Source: Pratylenchus scribneri
Taxonomy: Eukaryota > Nematoda > Chromadorea > Rhabditida > Pratylenchidae
Direction of reading: 5' to 3'
Length of the DNA stretch: 64,000 bases
NCBI GenBank assembly: GCA_030063045.1
Contig: JAQSEB010000150.1
Location: forward strand, 496,001 to 560,000
Shown here: piece after piece, positions 11,601 through 21,707 of the stretch
Position numbering within the stretch: position 1 is the first letter of the stretch
Layout of the letters: every line of letters starts with the position of its first letter
Translations under genes and position numbers: made by a program
The notes under the pieces: model-generated
The model's database searches: none
Told to the model about the DNA's origin: nothing
The model's input: only the letters and a program-made list of their open reading frames with translations

Positions 11601-13328
11601 ATGAATTGGCCAACAATAATTCAAAGTTTGAATAAAATTAATGAAAAGGAACTGCATCTCGGGATTGCTGGCGATTCAAGTAAAATAACACTTAATTAAT
11701 CCACAAATAACTTATTCAATTTTAGATAAATCTTGGCACCAAAAGTACAAGGATTCCGCGTGGATTTATGTTGGAAATCTTCCTTATGTTGAATGAAGGC
11801 GATTTGCTCGCGGTTTTTTCACAGTTTGATTTTAAAAACATACTATTGTATTAATTTTTAATTTAAGTTATGGCGAGATTTTCAATGTGAATTTGGTACG
11901 TGATTGGAAAACAGGCAAATCCAAAGGCTTTGGCTTCCTTTGCTACCAAGATCAGCGGTATATTTTCGGATACTATTTAATTTGCCAATAAGATGAAATG
12001 TTTTAGTGGTTTATCTTAAACCCCCAAACTTTATACTCATTAATCAATAGATCTGCGGCCTGGTCAAGAGTCAAGACGCATCATTTGACTATCTTTTGGC
12101 TTTGGGTTCAATCAATTCTGACTTAATTTTGAACCAAAATGGGTTTAAACCGTTTAATACCCTTTAATTGTTGATCAAACTATGACAATTATATACCATT
12201 CAATGCGACCGTATTGACAAGCTCTATCCTATTGGGTATATGATTTGTGAGTGGTAGGATAAACCATTATAATTATTTTAACGTTTTAAATGTCCTTATT
12301 TAAGTTCAACCGTGTTGGCTGTGGACAATTTCAATGGGATAAAGTTGGTTGATCGTGTCATCCAAGTGGACCATGTCGACCAATACAAGGTTCCTAAATA
12401 CCGGGAAGTTGCGCCAGAAAAAATTCGCAAAATAAAGGAGGAAGGATTCGCACCAGAACCAATAAATATTCCGGCCGAAGATTTGGAGGAGGCGGCCAAA
12501 CGCGAAAAGCGGCAACAAAAGAAGAAGCTGAAGAAAATGGAAGAGAATTTGGTCGAATTGGAGGAGGATGAAGTGAGCAAGGAATTCAGGAAAGCGAGAA
12601 GGGCACTGAAGAAGGAGAAAAAGCAGCTGAAGAAAATGATGAAGAAGCAAAAGCGAGTGCCGACCCCGGAAGAGAAGCGGGGACATGCCGACGATGCGGG
12701 CAGATGGGACGAAGAAGGTTTTGTTATTTAAATTAATCAAAAACATATTTACTATCGAAAACACTTTTACAAACGAAAAGACATTTACAAAAAAAACACA
12801 TTACAATATTCCCGGAATGAAACACAATCTAACCGGAATGAAACACAATCTAACCGGAACAAAACACAAATCTAACCGGAATGAAACACAATCTAACCGG
12901 AACAAAACACAAATCTAACCGGAATGAAACACAATCTAACCGGAACAAAACACAAACCTTTCCGGAAGGAAACACAATCTAACCGGAACAAAACACAAAT
13001 CTAACCGGAATGAAACACAATCTAACCGGAACAAAACACAAATCTAACCGGAATGAAACACAATCTAACCGGAACAAAACACAAATCTAACCGGAATGAA
13101 ACACAATCTAACCGGAACAAAACACAAACCTTTCCGGAATGAAGCACAATCTAACCGGAACAAAACACAAACCTTTCCGGAATGAAGCACAATCTAACCG
13201 GAACAAAACACAAACCTTTCCGGAAATATTTTTTTGTCTTAATTAAATATTTTCTTTTAGTACTGGCAGCAATGGATTCGATGAACTGCGTCGATCAAGC
13301 GGCCAATGATGGAATGCTTCAAGGATGA
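11601..13328 (+). CDS. RBMX2: RBMX2/Ist3-like RRM splicing factor with one frameshift
   Basis: Start ATG follows tattttttag, a trans-splice-like acceptor. Exons: 11601-11679, 11726-11823, 11868-11957, 12305-12717, 13261-13328. The product matches the RRM protein of the RES/U2 snRNP complex: SWHQKYKDSAWIYVGNLPY (RNP2), YGEIFNVNLVRDWKTGKSKG, FGFLCYQDQ (RNP1) and LAVDNFNGIKLVDRVIQVDHV, then a Lys/Glu-rich tail. The frame breaks at about 11791-11794 between RNP2 and the next helix: the A run there is two bases too short compared with the family spacing. This is either a mutation or a homopolymer sequencing error; otherwise the gene reads cleanly to its stop. Intron 3 holds a MITE-like insert, intron 4 a minisatellite. 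Confidence 0.8.
12000..12300. repeat. Dispersed repeat in intron 3 of the RBMX2-like gene
   Basis: Starts near gtggtttatctt and ends near ggataaaccattat, an imperfect inverted pair. The interior carries gggtttaaaccgtttaatac and gatcaaactatgacaatt, also found in the 9.3-9.8 kb MITE and near 46.83 and 50.88 kb. It is probably a related non-autonomous element. Confidence 0.5.
12811..13225 (+). repeat. Minisatellite in intron 4 of the RBMX2-like gene
   Basis: Alternating units ccggaatgaaacacaatcta and ccggaacaaaacacaaatct form a roughly 43-bp higher-order repeat. Some units carry the variant acctttccggaa. It lies between a donor at 12718 and an acceptor ending at 13260, so it should be removed by splicing. 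Confidence 0.9.
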
Positions 13329-13523
13329 CAATGGGGACCCGGGTATAAAATTTGAAGTATAGTATTTTTTTTGGAAATTTTTTTTCTATTTTTGACTAAG
13401 CCAAAGAAAAAAAAACAAATTGCATTTTCGATATATTAAATTTTTGGTTTTTTTTTCAAAAAGATGAGTGTAAAAATTTCAAATCGATTACACACTCATT
13501 ATCTTCATCACATTTTTTCTCAT
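13329..13523. other. Short spacer downstream of the RBMX2-like gene
   Basis: AT-rich spacer between the last exon and the GC-rich minisatellite. It contains an imperfect inverted pair (gatgagtgtaa and ttacacactcattatc) near 13463-13505. The left end of the Helitron could be here, but no clear terminus was found. Confidence 0.4.
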
Positions 13524-13868
13524 GTGGGTCCGGTGCACTTCGGTGCCCATCGGCCCGGGGGTCCGGTGCACTTCGGTGCCCATCGGCCCGGGGGTCCGGT
13601 GCACTTCGGTGCCCATCGGCCCGGGGTCCGGTGCACTTCGGTGCCCATCGGCCCGGGGGTCCGGTGCACTTCGGTGCCCATCGGCCCGGGGGTCCGGTGC
13701 ACTTCGGTGCCCATCGGCCCGGGGGTCCGGTGCACTTCGGTGCCCATCGGCCCGGGGGTCCGGTGCACTTCGGTGCCCATCGGCCCGGGGGTCCGGTGCA
13801 CTTCGGTGTCCATCGGCCCGGGGGTCCGGCGCACTTCGGTGCCCATCGGCCCGGGGGTCCGGTGCACT
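13524..13868 (+). repeat. GC-rich 33-bp minisatellite
   Basis: Ten full units plus a partial of 33 bp built on ggtgcacttcggtgcccatc followed by ggcccggggg. One unit lacks a G near 13624, which shifts the reading frame. The base composition is strikingly GC-rich against the AT-rich surroundings. ORFs on both strands here are produced by the repeat and are not supported as genes. Confidence 0.95.
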
Positions 13869-14189
13869 TCATTGTGCCCATAGACAATGAAATTGCCCTC
13901 GAATTTATTCGTTGTAGGCTCATCTTGCTTACGCCACAGCGTAAGCATTCGTGAGCTGCCCATATACGGCGTGCAATGCTTTGGTCTTGTATCCCGGCTC
14001 TGCCGGCTACGGTTGGATTGGCTTTTTGATTAACTGGCAAGGTGTCCGGTTGTTCGAGAGTCCCGACCCCTGACCAGGTATAGGCTGGATTGGCTTCTGA
14101 TTATTTGATCAATATCATTTATTCGGAAGTCCCGGCCTTTACTAAAAAAAGCATTGTGTGTTAGTGGGACTGCAATTAGTAATTTTTAT

Positions 14190-15110
14190 AAGGATTATGA
14201 TTTTTTGTTGACTCTTAACGGTTAATTGTTGGCTTTATGCTAACTGTATTTGATTTATTGTTGGCTTTATGCTAACTATTTGATTAATTGTTGTCTTTGT
14301 GCTAACTATATGTCGTTAATTGTTAGCTTTATGCTAACTTTATACGGTTCAATGTTGGCTTTATGCTAACTTTATACGGTTCATTGTTGGCTTTATGCTA
14401 ACTTTGTTTGATTAATTGTTGGCTTTATGCTAACTTATACGGTTCAATGTTGGCTTTATGCTAACTTATACGGTTCAATGTTAGCTTTATGCTAAATTTA
14501 TGCAGTTAATTGTTGGCTTTATGCTAACTTTGTGATTCATTGTTGGCTTTGTGCTAACTATATGCCGTTAATTGTTAGCTTTATGCTAACTTTATACGGT
14601 TCAATGTTGGCTTTATGCTAACTTATTTGATTTATTGTTGGCTTTATGCTAACTATTTGATTAATTGTTGGCTTTGTGCTAACTATATGCCGTTAATTGT
14701 TAGCTTTATGCTAACTTTATACGGTTCAATGTTGGCTTTATGCTAACTTTATACGGTTCATTGTTGGCTTTATGCTAACTTTGTTTGATTAATTGTTGGC
14801 TTTATGCTAACTTAAACGGTTCAATGTTGGCTTTATGCTAACTTATACGGTTAAATGTTAGCTTTATGCTAAATTTATGCAGTTAATTGTTGGCTTTATG
14901 CTAACTTTGTGATTCATTGTTGGCTTTATGCTGACTTTATACGGTTTAATGCTGGCTTTATGCTAACTATACAATTCATTGTTGGCGTTAAGCTAACTTT
15001 ATGCGTTTCATTGGTGGCTTTATGCTAACTATTTGATTAATTGTTGGCTTTATGCTAACTTTTTATGGTTCACTGTTGGCTTTATGCTAACTTTATACGG
15101 TTTTATTGGC
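14190..15110 (+). repeat. Minisatellite of about 27-33 bp in the Helitron leader
   Basis: About thirty degenerate units built on attgttggctttatgctaac with variable linkers such as tttatacggttc or tttgatta. A block of several units is itself duplicated (14220-14530 and 14620-14930). No coding potential. Confidence 0.95.
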
Positions 15111-15426
15111 TCTTATCATTATACATTTTGCCATAGGCCATGGCTCAATACTAAATAAGATGCCTATTAGAATTCGATTCATGTTAAACATGATGTTAAT
15201 ATCATTATATTAATGATGGACAATTATTGTCAAAAATATCACTTTCGCCTGAAAGGGATTGTTTGTGAGAGTGAACTGAGCAGGCATAACCAATTGATGC
15301 ATTGTTCTTCATTTCACAATTTTCAATATTGAATAAATGTTTGACTTTTATTGTGTACTTATTGGTTATAATGCCTTTTCTTATTGTTGTTCACATAATT
15401 TTCATAAACTTATTCCTTTTTTTCAG
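15111..15426 (+). promoter_or_regulatory. Helitron ORF1 upstream region with splice acceptor at the ATG
   Basis: The ORF1 start codon (15427) follows tttttttcag directly (15417-15426), so the mRNA 5' end is probably made by cis- or trans-splicing to this acceptor. The in-frame extension upstream (from 15337) lies in intron-like AT-rich sequence and is not supported as coding. Confidence 0.55.
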
Positions 15427-17706
15427 ATGCCACGAAGCATTGAAACAAGAAATAAGCGACGACGAGAGCAAAGCCGAACGGGCTCAACACCTGTTTCAGT
15501 TAGCTCAATACCCAACCGTCCTCTTCAGGACGAAAGTGATACTGAATCGCTTACGGTTACTATGGACCCTTCAAGTCCTACAATCGATCTTGAATCGTTA
15601 GCGATAAAAACGCCTAGACCACGAGTTTTGAGTGCCATCTCTGATGATGCGCCTCCGAAAAAACGAGGACGACCTAAAAAACGTGGTAGAAAGGCGCAAC
15701 CAAAAAATACGGATGGGCGTTCAACGCCTTCAAGCGATTCAGATACTGGAAGTCGCGCGGGAACCCCTATTCCAAATAGTCCTCTTCAGGATAAGGCGGA
15801 AGAAAGGGCAACCGCAAAAACATTGCCTTGGAATTTGTGTAAAAAGGGACGACCGCATTATGCCATTAGTCCCGAAAAGGCAAGTACATCACAAATTACC
15901 TGTGAAACACCAGTGAAAGAGAATTCATTCTCACCACTTCCTTCAATCATATTTGGAAGTGCAACAAATTCGCGCGATACATCGCCGATGAGTATTGCTT
16001 CATCACAAAGAAGCCGTGGACGACCAAAAAGAAATGCAAAGGATGCAGGTCGACCCAAAAATGTCACACATGTTGACACACCAATGAAGCCAAGTTCAAG
16101 TTCATTGGTTTCAAAAAAGGTACCTACGGGTCCTCAAAATCAGCAGCAGGCAACTCCTTATGTTTGGAGAAGGCCAATTCAATTTGCTACTGTGCGTAAT
16201 TTGAACGCAACAATTTGGCGCCGTGCTGATTTGTCATTATATGAGCAAGATAGTACAACCGTTAATGGTGTACTTCAACCACCTCAAGGGCGTCGTTATA
16301 TTGAAATACTCTGGAATGATCCAGGTGCATGGCTGAATGATTCGTTCATTTATGCATATTTATGCTATGTGGCCAAAAGATCGCCTAAACAAGTGGTTGT
16401 AGTGGATCCTCTCTATTCAGATCCAAATAATTTTGATCGTACAAGAGGTCATATGCAAGGACGTACCGTCCTCAACTCATGTTTCAATTATGATCCAAAT
16501 ATCCAAACAGACATCGTCCTCATGCCTCTGTTTTTCCCAGGTCATTGGACATTGCTCATCTTTGATAGAAGCAATGGAACATTCTTTCTGGACTCATTAG
16601 GTTTAAATCGGGACTTTGATTCCCGCTTGAGTCCAAATTATCCGAATTTCAACGCACAAAGAATTCCACATATTCAGCAAAGCTTAACTGAAATAATTCC
16701 TGGATATGATCCGGATGAACGTTATATAACTGTTGTTGATCCACACACATATACCCTTCAACGGGATGGGATCAATTGTGGATTCTTTGTATGCCTATAT
16801 GGCGAACATTATTTGAATTATGGCACATTTCTGAACAGAAATTTAAATATTAACGATGAACGCCATCGAATTTTATGGCATATAAATGAGCTCTATGGCC
16901 GGGATGATGTACCATACTATTATCCATACAATGTCCAATCAACTACTGGACCAGTTCGCACTCTTACATTTGAACAAGAGTTGGAAAAGGCCATTGAAAT
17001 TGTGCCAGAGGTCAACAACGCTCCAGAGCCAATGGAGCTTGAAGACATTGAAATCCGGATTGAAGATCCCGATGAAAGTGCCAAGTTACGTAAATCGGCA
17101 AGAATTCATCAGAAGCAAGTAAAAAAGGCTGCGGAAGCCAAAAAACAAGCCGATGAAGAATCGAAAAAAGCTGTGCCTTACACAAAGAAAGGTTGCAAAC
17201 AGCACGCTGGCATCGGCTGTTTTTCCTGGAAATCAGGTCATTATCCTGAATATTATAATTCGGGAATTCCAGGAGATCGAATCTGCGAACATTGTGCCAA
17301 TAAACTCTATAAAAACCAAACTTATTGTTGGTCATGCACTGAAGGGCGGGTTGAATTGGAACCTTTAAAGGAATATCCCGACCCTTATGACAAGTTGGTT
17401 ATTGACACACATCCAGACTCAAAGTCTTTCATTGCAAATCAAGCGAAATTCAATAGCCTTTTCGCTTTTGCCTCACTTTCAGCAGGTCGTGCTGATGCGC
17501 CTGAGGGTGGTCCAATGCCAGTTCTTTTGAACGGCGAATTCCAACGAAAGATTGGTAGCCTCTATGCAGGCAATGATCAAATACCATCTTTTGATCAACT
17601 TTATATTTTGGATTCTCAGACGGCTAATGATTGTCGAAGGAATAATGAAATCCTAAAAAAATGCCAAAAAAATGTCCAAAATTATTCGAGACACTTGATC
17701 AGTTGA
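15427..17706 (+). CDS. Helitron ORF1: AT-hook plus Ulp1/C48 cysteine protease
   Basis: 759 residues from the ATG after the acceptor. The first about 230 residues are basic, with AT-hook cores (KKRGRPKKRGRK, RSRGRPKRN) that should bind AT-rich DNA. Residues about 280-500 form a C48 (Ulp1/SENP-like) peptidase: H373 in PGHWTLL, D389 in FFLDSLG, Q445 and C451 in LQRDGINCGFFVC, the complete catalytic set. About residues 585-645 carry a Cys/His cluster (GCKQHAGIGC, CEHCANKLY, CWSC), a likely zinc finger. The C-terminal QLYILDSQTANDCRRNNEIL belongs to the start of the usual Helitron Rep protein, so ORF1 and ORF2 are parts of one polyprotein split by a frame change at 17655-17673. Confidence 0.88.
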   Translation: MPRSIETRNKRRREQSRTGSTPVSVSSIPNRPLQDESDTESLTVTMDPSSPTIDLESLAIKTPRPRVLSAISDDAPPKKRGRPKKRGRKAQPKNTDGRSTPSSDSDTGSRAGTPIPNSPLQDKAEERATAKTLPWNLCKKGRPHYAISPEKASTSQITCETPVKENSFSPLPSIIFGSATNSRDTSPMSIASSQRSRGRPKRNAKDAGRPKNVTHVDTPMKPSSSSLVSKKVPTGPQNQQQATPYVWRRPIQFATVRNLNATIWRRADLSLYEQDSTTVNGVLQPPQGRRYIEILWNDPGAWLNDSFIYAYLCYVAKRSPKQVVVVDPLYSDPNNFDRTRGHMQGRTVLNSCFNYDPNIQTDIVLMPLFFPGHWTLLIFDRSNGTFFLDSLGLNRDFDSRLSPNYPNFNAQRIPHIQQSLTEIIPGYDPDERYITVVDPHTYTLQRDGINCGFFVCLYGEHYLNYGTFLNRNLNINDERHRILWHINELYGRDDVPYYYPYNVQSTTGPVRTLTFEQELEKAIEIVPEVNNAPEPMELEDIEIRIEDPDESAKLRKSARIHQKQVKKAAEAKKQADEESKKAVPYTKKGCKQHAGIGCFSWKSGHYPEYYNSGIPGDRICEHCANKLYKNQTYCWSCTEGRVELEPLKEYPDPYDKLVIDTHPDSKSFIANQAKFNSLFAFASLSAGRADAPEGGPMPVLLNGEFQRKIGSLYAGNDQIPSFDQLYILDSQTANDCRRNNEILKKCQKNVQNYSRHLIS
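17655..17673 (+). other. Two slippery heptamers at the ORF1/ORF2 overlap
   Basis: In the ORF1 frame 17655-17661 reads A_AAA_AAA and 17667-17673 reads A_AAA_AAT, both of the X_XXY_YYZ type used for -1 ribosomal frameshifting. A -1 slip at the first one leads straight into the first codon of ORF2. The alternative is a one-base loss in an A8 run (mutation or sequencing error), which would leave a single continuous ORF. Confidence 0.5.
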
Positions 17707-20700
17707 TCAGAGAGCACCATCCAATGGCGCATATTTTACAAAATGCTCATGAATTCTATCAGGAAATGGAGCAAAATAATCCTGACGAATTAAAGAATTT
17801 CAATATTATTTTGATAAATACCAGAGATGCACCAGCAAATGTGCAAGATCCACATCTTCATCCGAGACAAATTAATCTGCCAACTCGGGATGAATCGACT
17901 GTTTTTGCTATTTGGTCATCTTCAACAAATGATCCAGTCCCAATAAATGGTATTTGGATTACAAAGAAGGGAGGACTTACTGAATGTTGGCCTAATCATC
18001 CCATGACTGACTCCCTACTTTACCCACTCCTGTTCATTAACGGAGATTTGGGTTATCGGAAAGATATTCCATATAAAAAGTCAGCCAAAAAGGCCAAGAG
18101 AATTCAAATCAAAAAGAAAACGTCCGATGATGAGGATTCACAATCTGACATATCCATGGATGATGATCAGAGCGAAACATCATCTATCGCAGAAAGCGAT
18201 ACTGATTCACTCGACCTTTATGGTGATGAAGGTTCGAAACGTAAATATCTCTCAATGAGAGCATTTATTCGTTATCAACTTGGAATCCGAAGCCCTATAA
18301 ATGATAAATATCATCATATTTGGAGTGCAGGTGGCGGACTGCTTGATTATGCCGCAAGAATTGATGATCAGGTTTTCCAATTCTTGCGCACTCCTGAAAT
18401 GGATCTTCGAAAAGAATTGCCAAAGGAGATGTTGGATTTCTTGGCAAAACAAGCTGGCCTGGCATCTTCTGATGCTTTAGGTAAAGTTGTGCTTTTCCGT
18501 TCATACATGCCAGGTTTCAGACCATATTTCAAAGAGAAATATACCGATGGTTGCACAATTATCAACCAAATTCGGAAACCTGGCCGGGCAATGTTCTTGC
18601 TCACATTCACTTCGAATCCACGATGGATTGAAATTAAACCCCAAATGTATAAAAATGGTCAGTCCTTAATTGATCGACCAGAGGTTCTTGTAAATCTCTA
18701 TATTGATAAAACACAAGATATATATCGGAAAATAAATGAGAGCAACGCCTTTGGAAAACAACTCGGCTATGTTGAAAGCATGGAGTTCCAAAAAAAAGGC
18801 GGTCCTCATTTTCATCGCATTATTGTTACCGAAATTGAGGCGATTCCGGCAATCATTGACGACTATATTTGGGCTTTTATTCCAAAATTGCCGCATCCTG
18901 ATGATAAATCAGATCAGGCAAACTTCCTCAGAAGATTGCGTGAATTGGTAATCCAATATCAATTACACGATTGCCGAGATGACTTTTGTGGACCAATTAA
19001 AAATGGAAAATGCACTAAAGGATTTCCACATGATTTTAGTAAAGAGACTTTCCTTTATGAGGATCGTCCAGCTAAACACAAAAGGCCAAGCCCAGAAGAT
19101 GGCGGCGAAATAGTAATGGTTAAAAAAGGGGGTGTGACACAAATATACGACAATCGTCATGTCGTTCCCTATTCACCATTCATTCTTTCACATTATGAGA
19201 CGCATCATAATTTGGCCTATTGCTATGGCGAAAGCACCAATATGGCTTATCTGACAAAATACCCATTGAAAAGCGCTGATCAGAGCTGCGTAAAACTTGA
19301 AAATGGTGAGGTGAACATTGATGAACCCGCCAGATTTGCGCGAATGTACTATCGTTCTCCATGCGAAGCATTCTGCCGCATTATTTCTGCGCCATATGTC
19401 CGCATGTCACATGTGGTCATTCGTCTCACCATTCATTTGCCAGATAATCAGCCTATCTATTTCAAAGGCCGTGAAACAGAAGAGGCGCTTGAACGTGTCG
19501 AGGCTGGCGAATTGCCAAAGACAATGCTCACTGAATATTGGGCACAATGGGCATCGAGAGAATCCGTCCAACGAATTGATGGTAGTTGGACATGGACCGA
19601 TGATCCTGAGATCAAAAACATGCGTTATGATCAAATGCCAGAAAAATATTCATATGATAAAAATGCGAAAGTTTGGAAAAAGCGCATTGTCGCTAAAAGG
19701 GCTAACATAAACAAAAAACCTATTATTGGTCGGATTTATCGGCCTCAGCCTAAAAATCAAGAGCTTTTTGCTCTTTATGTGCTCATGCGCCATTTTCCTG
19801 GCGATCCAGATGCCTTGAAAGACATAGACGGCTACATATGTGAGTCATTTGTTGAAGCAGCACGTCTGCACGGTCTCCTTATGGATGATACCGTTTGGGA
19901 ACGAACTCTCAACGAGGCATCCCAACAAGGCATAATTGGAGCACAATTTCGCGATCTATTCGTGCAAATTTTGGTATTTGGTAACCCAAGCAATGCTTTG
20001 GCGCTTTGGGAGAAATTCATTGAATTCATGTTCAGTCATGCGCGCATTCTTGGCGTGCCTAAAAATCACCCAGAAAGATTACGCCGAATCGATCATGCTT
20101 TAGCCGTGATTGAAGCGCAATTGGCAGATTACGGTCTGACCATGGAGAATTTCCAACTACCATTACCAAATGTCTCATTTACAAGAAATGTTGACGAAGC
20201 CATTAAACGATATTTCTTCAGTTCTGATCTATTTGACGACGAGGACGACGTCGATCAAAGCAAGCCGCAAAATTCATTCCAATTGAATGCGGATCAAGAA
20301 GAAGCATTTAAACAAGTTCAAAAAGCGATTAAAGCCTCACCATTCGATGATAAAATTCCACGAACATACTTCGTATATGGTGACGGTGGCACAGGAAAAA
20401 CCGTCCTGTTCAATCATTTCATTAGAAAATTTCGTGAAATGAAAAAGAAAGTAATCGCTTGCGCCTATACAGGCTGTGCTGCCACCCTTCTCTTCGGAGG
20501 AACTACAGTTCATTCTGTATTTAGATTTACACTCGATATTGAAGAGGACTATACGCCATCAATATCAGTCCAAAGCTTTCATGGCCAACGAATTCGAGTG
20601 GCAGACATGATCCTCATCGATGAGGTTTCTATGCTTCCAAAACACATGTTTGAAGCAATTGATCGTGTCTGCAAGCAATTAGCAATAAAACAAATGAAGC

Positions 20701-21707
20701 ATTTACCATTTGGCAGGAAGATTGTCATCATTAGTGGCGATTTTAAACAAAATTTGCCGATTGTCCCGCATTCCATAATGGAGGCGCAAGTCGCAGCTTG
20801 TATTCAATATTCCCCATTGTGGCCATTATTCCGCAAAAATCTGCTTCGCCTGACAATAAATATGCGTCAAGGTCCAGGTGAGCGCGCATTCTCAGAATGG
20901 CTCAACCAATTTGGTTCGGATCCAAATGCGGAAACAGTTGAAATTCCTAAGAAAAATGTGGTCCACACATCAAATAATCTGAATAATTTTGTGCTTGACA
21001 ATGGACAAGCACTAAATAGTCCACAACAGCTCTTGAAGCGGCTCCTTTTGGCTCCACATAATGTCACTGTTGATGGCATTAATAGCCAAATTATTGGAAT
21101 GCTAAAGACCAAGGAAAAGATTTATCTTTCAACAGATGAGTCGCTAATCGAAAGACCATTCGATATTAATGCAGCCGATGACGAGGAAGAAGCATTGAAT
21201 AAATTTAATCCTTCCGGCTTGCCTTTGCATGAATTGAAGCTCAAAGAAGGAGCAATTATAGTCCTCTTGAAAAATCTTGCTGTTGCTCGAGGACTTGTCA
21301 ATGGTACACGAATGGTCGTTAAAAGCTTGCATGATAATATCATCATGGCAGAGGTGATTACCGGTTCCAATGCAGGTACCGGAAAGCAAGTTGTTCTTAA
21401 TAGATGTTGGTGCGATTATGAAGAAATTGGTCGCATAGATGGAATTAAATTCCGTCGTTTTCAATTCCCAGTGCGTCTTGCATTCGCAATGACAATCATG
21501 AAAGCACAAGGCCAATCGGTCAATCAAGTGGGTCTTGATTTGTCTCAAGAAGTATTTGCCCATGGGAATTTATACAGTGCTATGTCTCGTGTAACAAGAG
21601 AGGCAGGCTATCGCATTTATGCACCAAATGCTCCAACTAACCCCAAAACGGGCAACATTTACGTAAAAAATGTTGTTGCTGAAGGATTGGATTTCTTGAA
21701 CGAATAG
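17661..21707 (+). CDS. Helitron RepHel (HUH-type Rep plus Pif1-like helicase)
   Basis: 1348 residues. The Helitron-like N-terminal domain contains HPMTDSLLYPLLFINGDLGY (about 113-132). The Rep domain has the HUH metal motif H383-F-H385 and the two nicking tyrosines Y530 and Y534 in MAYLTKYPLK, so it has the residues for single-strand cleavage and rolling-circle transfer. The helicase has Walker A GDGGTGKT (907-914), Walker B ILIDEVSM with D987 E988, and late motifs VRLAFAMTIMKAQGQS and LYSAMSRVTR near the C terminus, as in Pif1/RecD2-type SF1B helicases. All key residues are present. The first codon coincides with the slip site in ORF1, so the true product is probably a fusion with ORF1. Confidence 0.93.
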   Translation: MPKKCPKLFETLDQLIREHHPMAHILQNAHEFYQEMEQNNPDELKNFNIILINTRDAPANVQDPHLHPRQINLPTRDESTVFAIWSSSTNDPVPINGIWITKKGGLTECWPNHPMTDSLLYPLLFINGDLGYRKDIPYKKSAKKAKRIQIKKKTSDDEDSQSDISMDDDQSETSSIAESDTDSLDLYGDEGSKRKYLSMRAFIRYQLGIRSPINDKYHHIWSAGGGLLDYAARIDDQVFQFLRTPEMDLRKELPKEMLDFLAKQAGLASSDALGKVVLFRSYMPGFRPYFKEKYTDGCTIINQIRKPGRAMFLLTFTSNPRWIEIKPQMYKNGQSLIDRPEVLVNLYIDKTQDIYRKINESNAFGKQLGYVESMEFQKKGGPHFHRIIVTEIEAIPAIIDDYIWAFIPKLPHPDDKSDQANFLRRLRELVIQYQLHDCRDDFCGPIKNGKCTKGFPHDFSKETFLYEDRPAKHKRPSPEDGGEIVMVKKGGVTQIYDNRHVVPYSPFILSHYETHHNLAYCYGESTNMAYLTKYPLKSADQSCVKLENGEVNIDEPARFARMYYRSPCEAFCRIISAPYVRMSHVVIRLTIHLPDNQPIYFKGRETEEALERVEAGELPKTMLTEYWAQWASRESVQRIDGSWTWTDDPEIKNMRYDQMPEKYSYDKNAKVWKKRIVAKRANINKKPIIGRIYRPQPKNQELFALYVLMRHFPGDPDALKDIDGYICESFVEAARLHGLLMDDTVWERTLNEASQQGIIGAQFRDLFVQILVFGNPSNALALWEKFIEFMFSHARILGVPKNHPERLRRIDHALAVIEAQLADYGLTMENFQLPLPNVSFTRNVDEAIKRYFFSSDLFDDEDDVDQSKPQNSFQLNADQEEAFKQVQKAIKASPFDDKIPRTYFVYGDGGTGKTVLFNHFIRKFREMKKKVIACAYTGCAATLLFGGTTVHSVFRFTLDIEEDYTPSISVQSFHGQRIRVADMILIDEVSMLPKHMFEAIDRVCKQLAIKQMKHLPFGRKIVIISGDFKQNLPIVPHSIMEAQVAACIQYSPLWPLFRKNLLRLTINMRQGPGERAFSEWLNQFGSDPNAETVEIPKKNVVHTSNNLNNFVLDNGQALNSPQQLLKRLLLAPHNVTVDGINSQIIGMLKTKEKIYLSTDESLIERPFDINAADDEEEALNKFNPSGLPLHELKLKEGAIIVLLKNLAVARGLVNGTRMVVKSLHDNIIMAEVITGSNAGTGKQVVLNRCWCDYEEIGRIDGIKFRRFQFPVRLAFAMTIMKAQGQSVNQVGLDLSQEVFAHGNLYSAMSRVTREAGYRIYAPNAPTNPKTGNIYVKNVVAEGLDFLNE

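Noticed and set aside
12296..12764. Two minus-strand ORFs over the RBMX2-like exon
   Set aside because: Antisense shadows of a Lys/Glu-rich exon, giving Leu/Phe/Ser-rich translations; the plus strand matches a known family.
13456..14040. Long Pro/Gly/Arg-rich ORFs on both strands
   Set aside because: They are produced by the GC-rich 33-bp repeat, which is open in several frames at once; no start context or domain supports a protein.
13524..15110. Repeat arrays resembling a CRISPR
   Set aside because: Units are directly adjacent without unique spacers and the context is eukaryotic; they are minisatellites.
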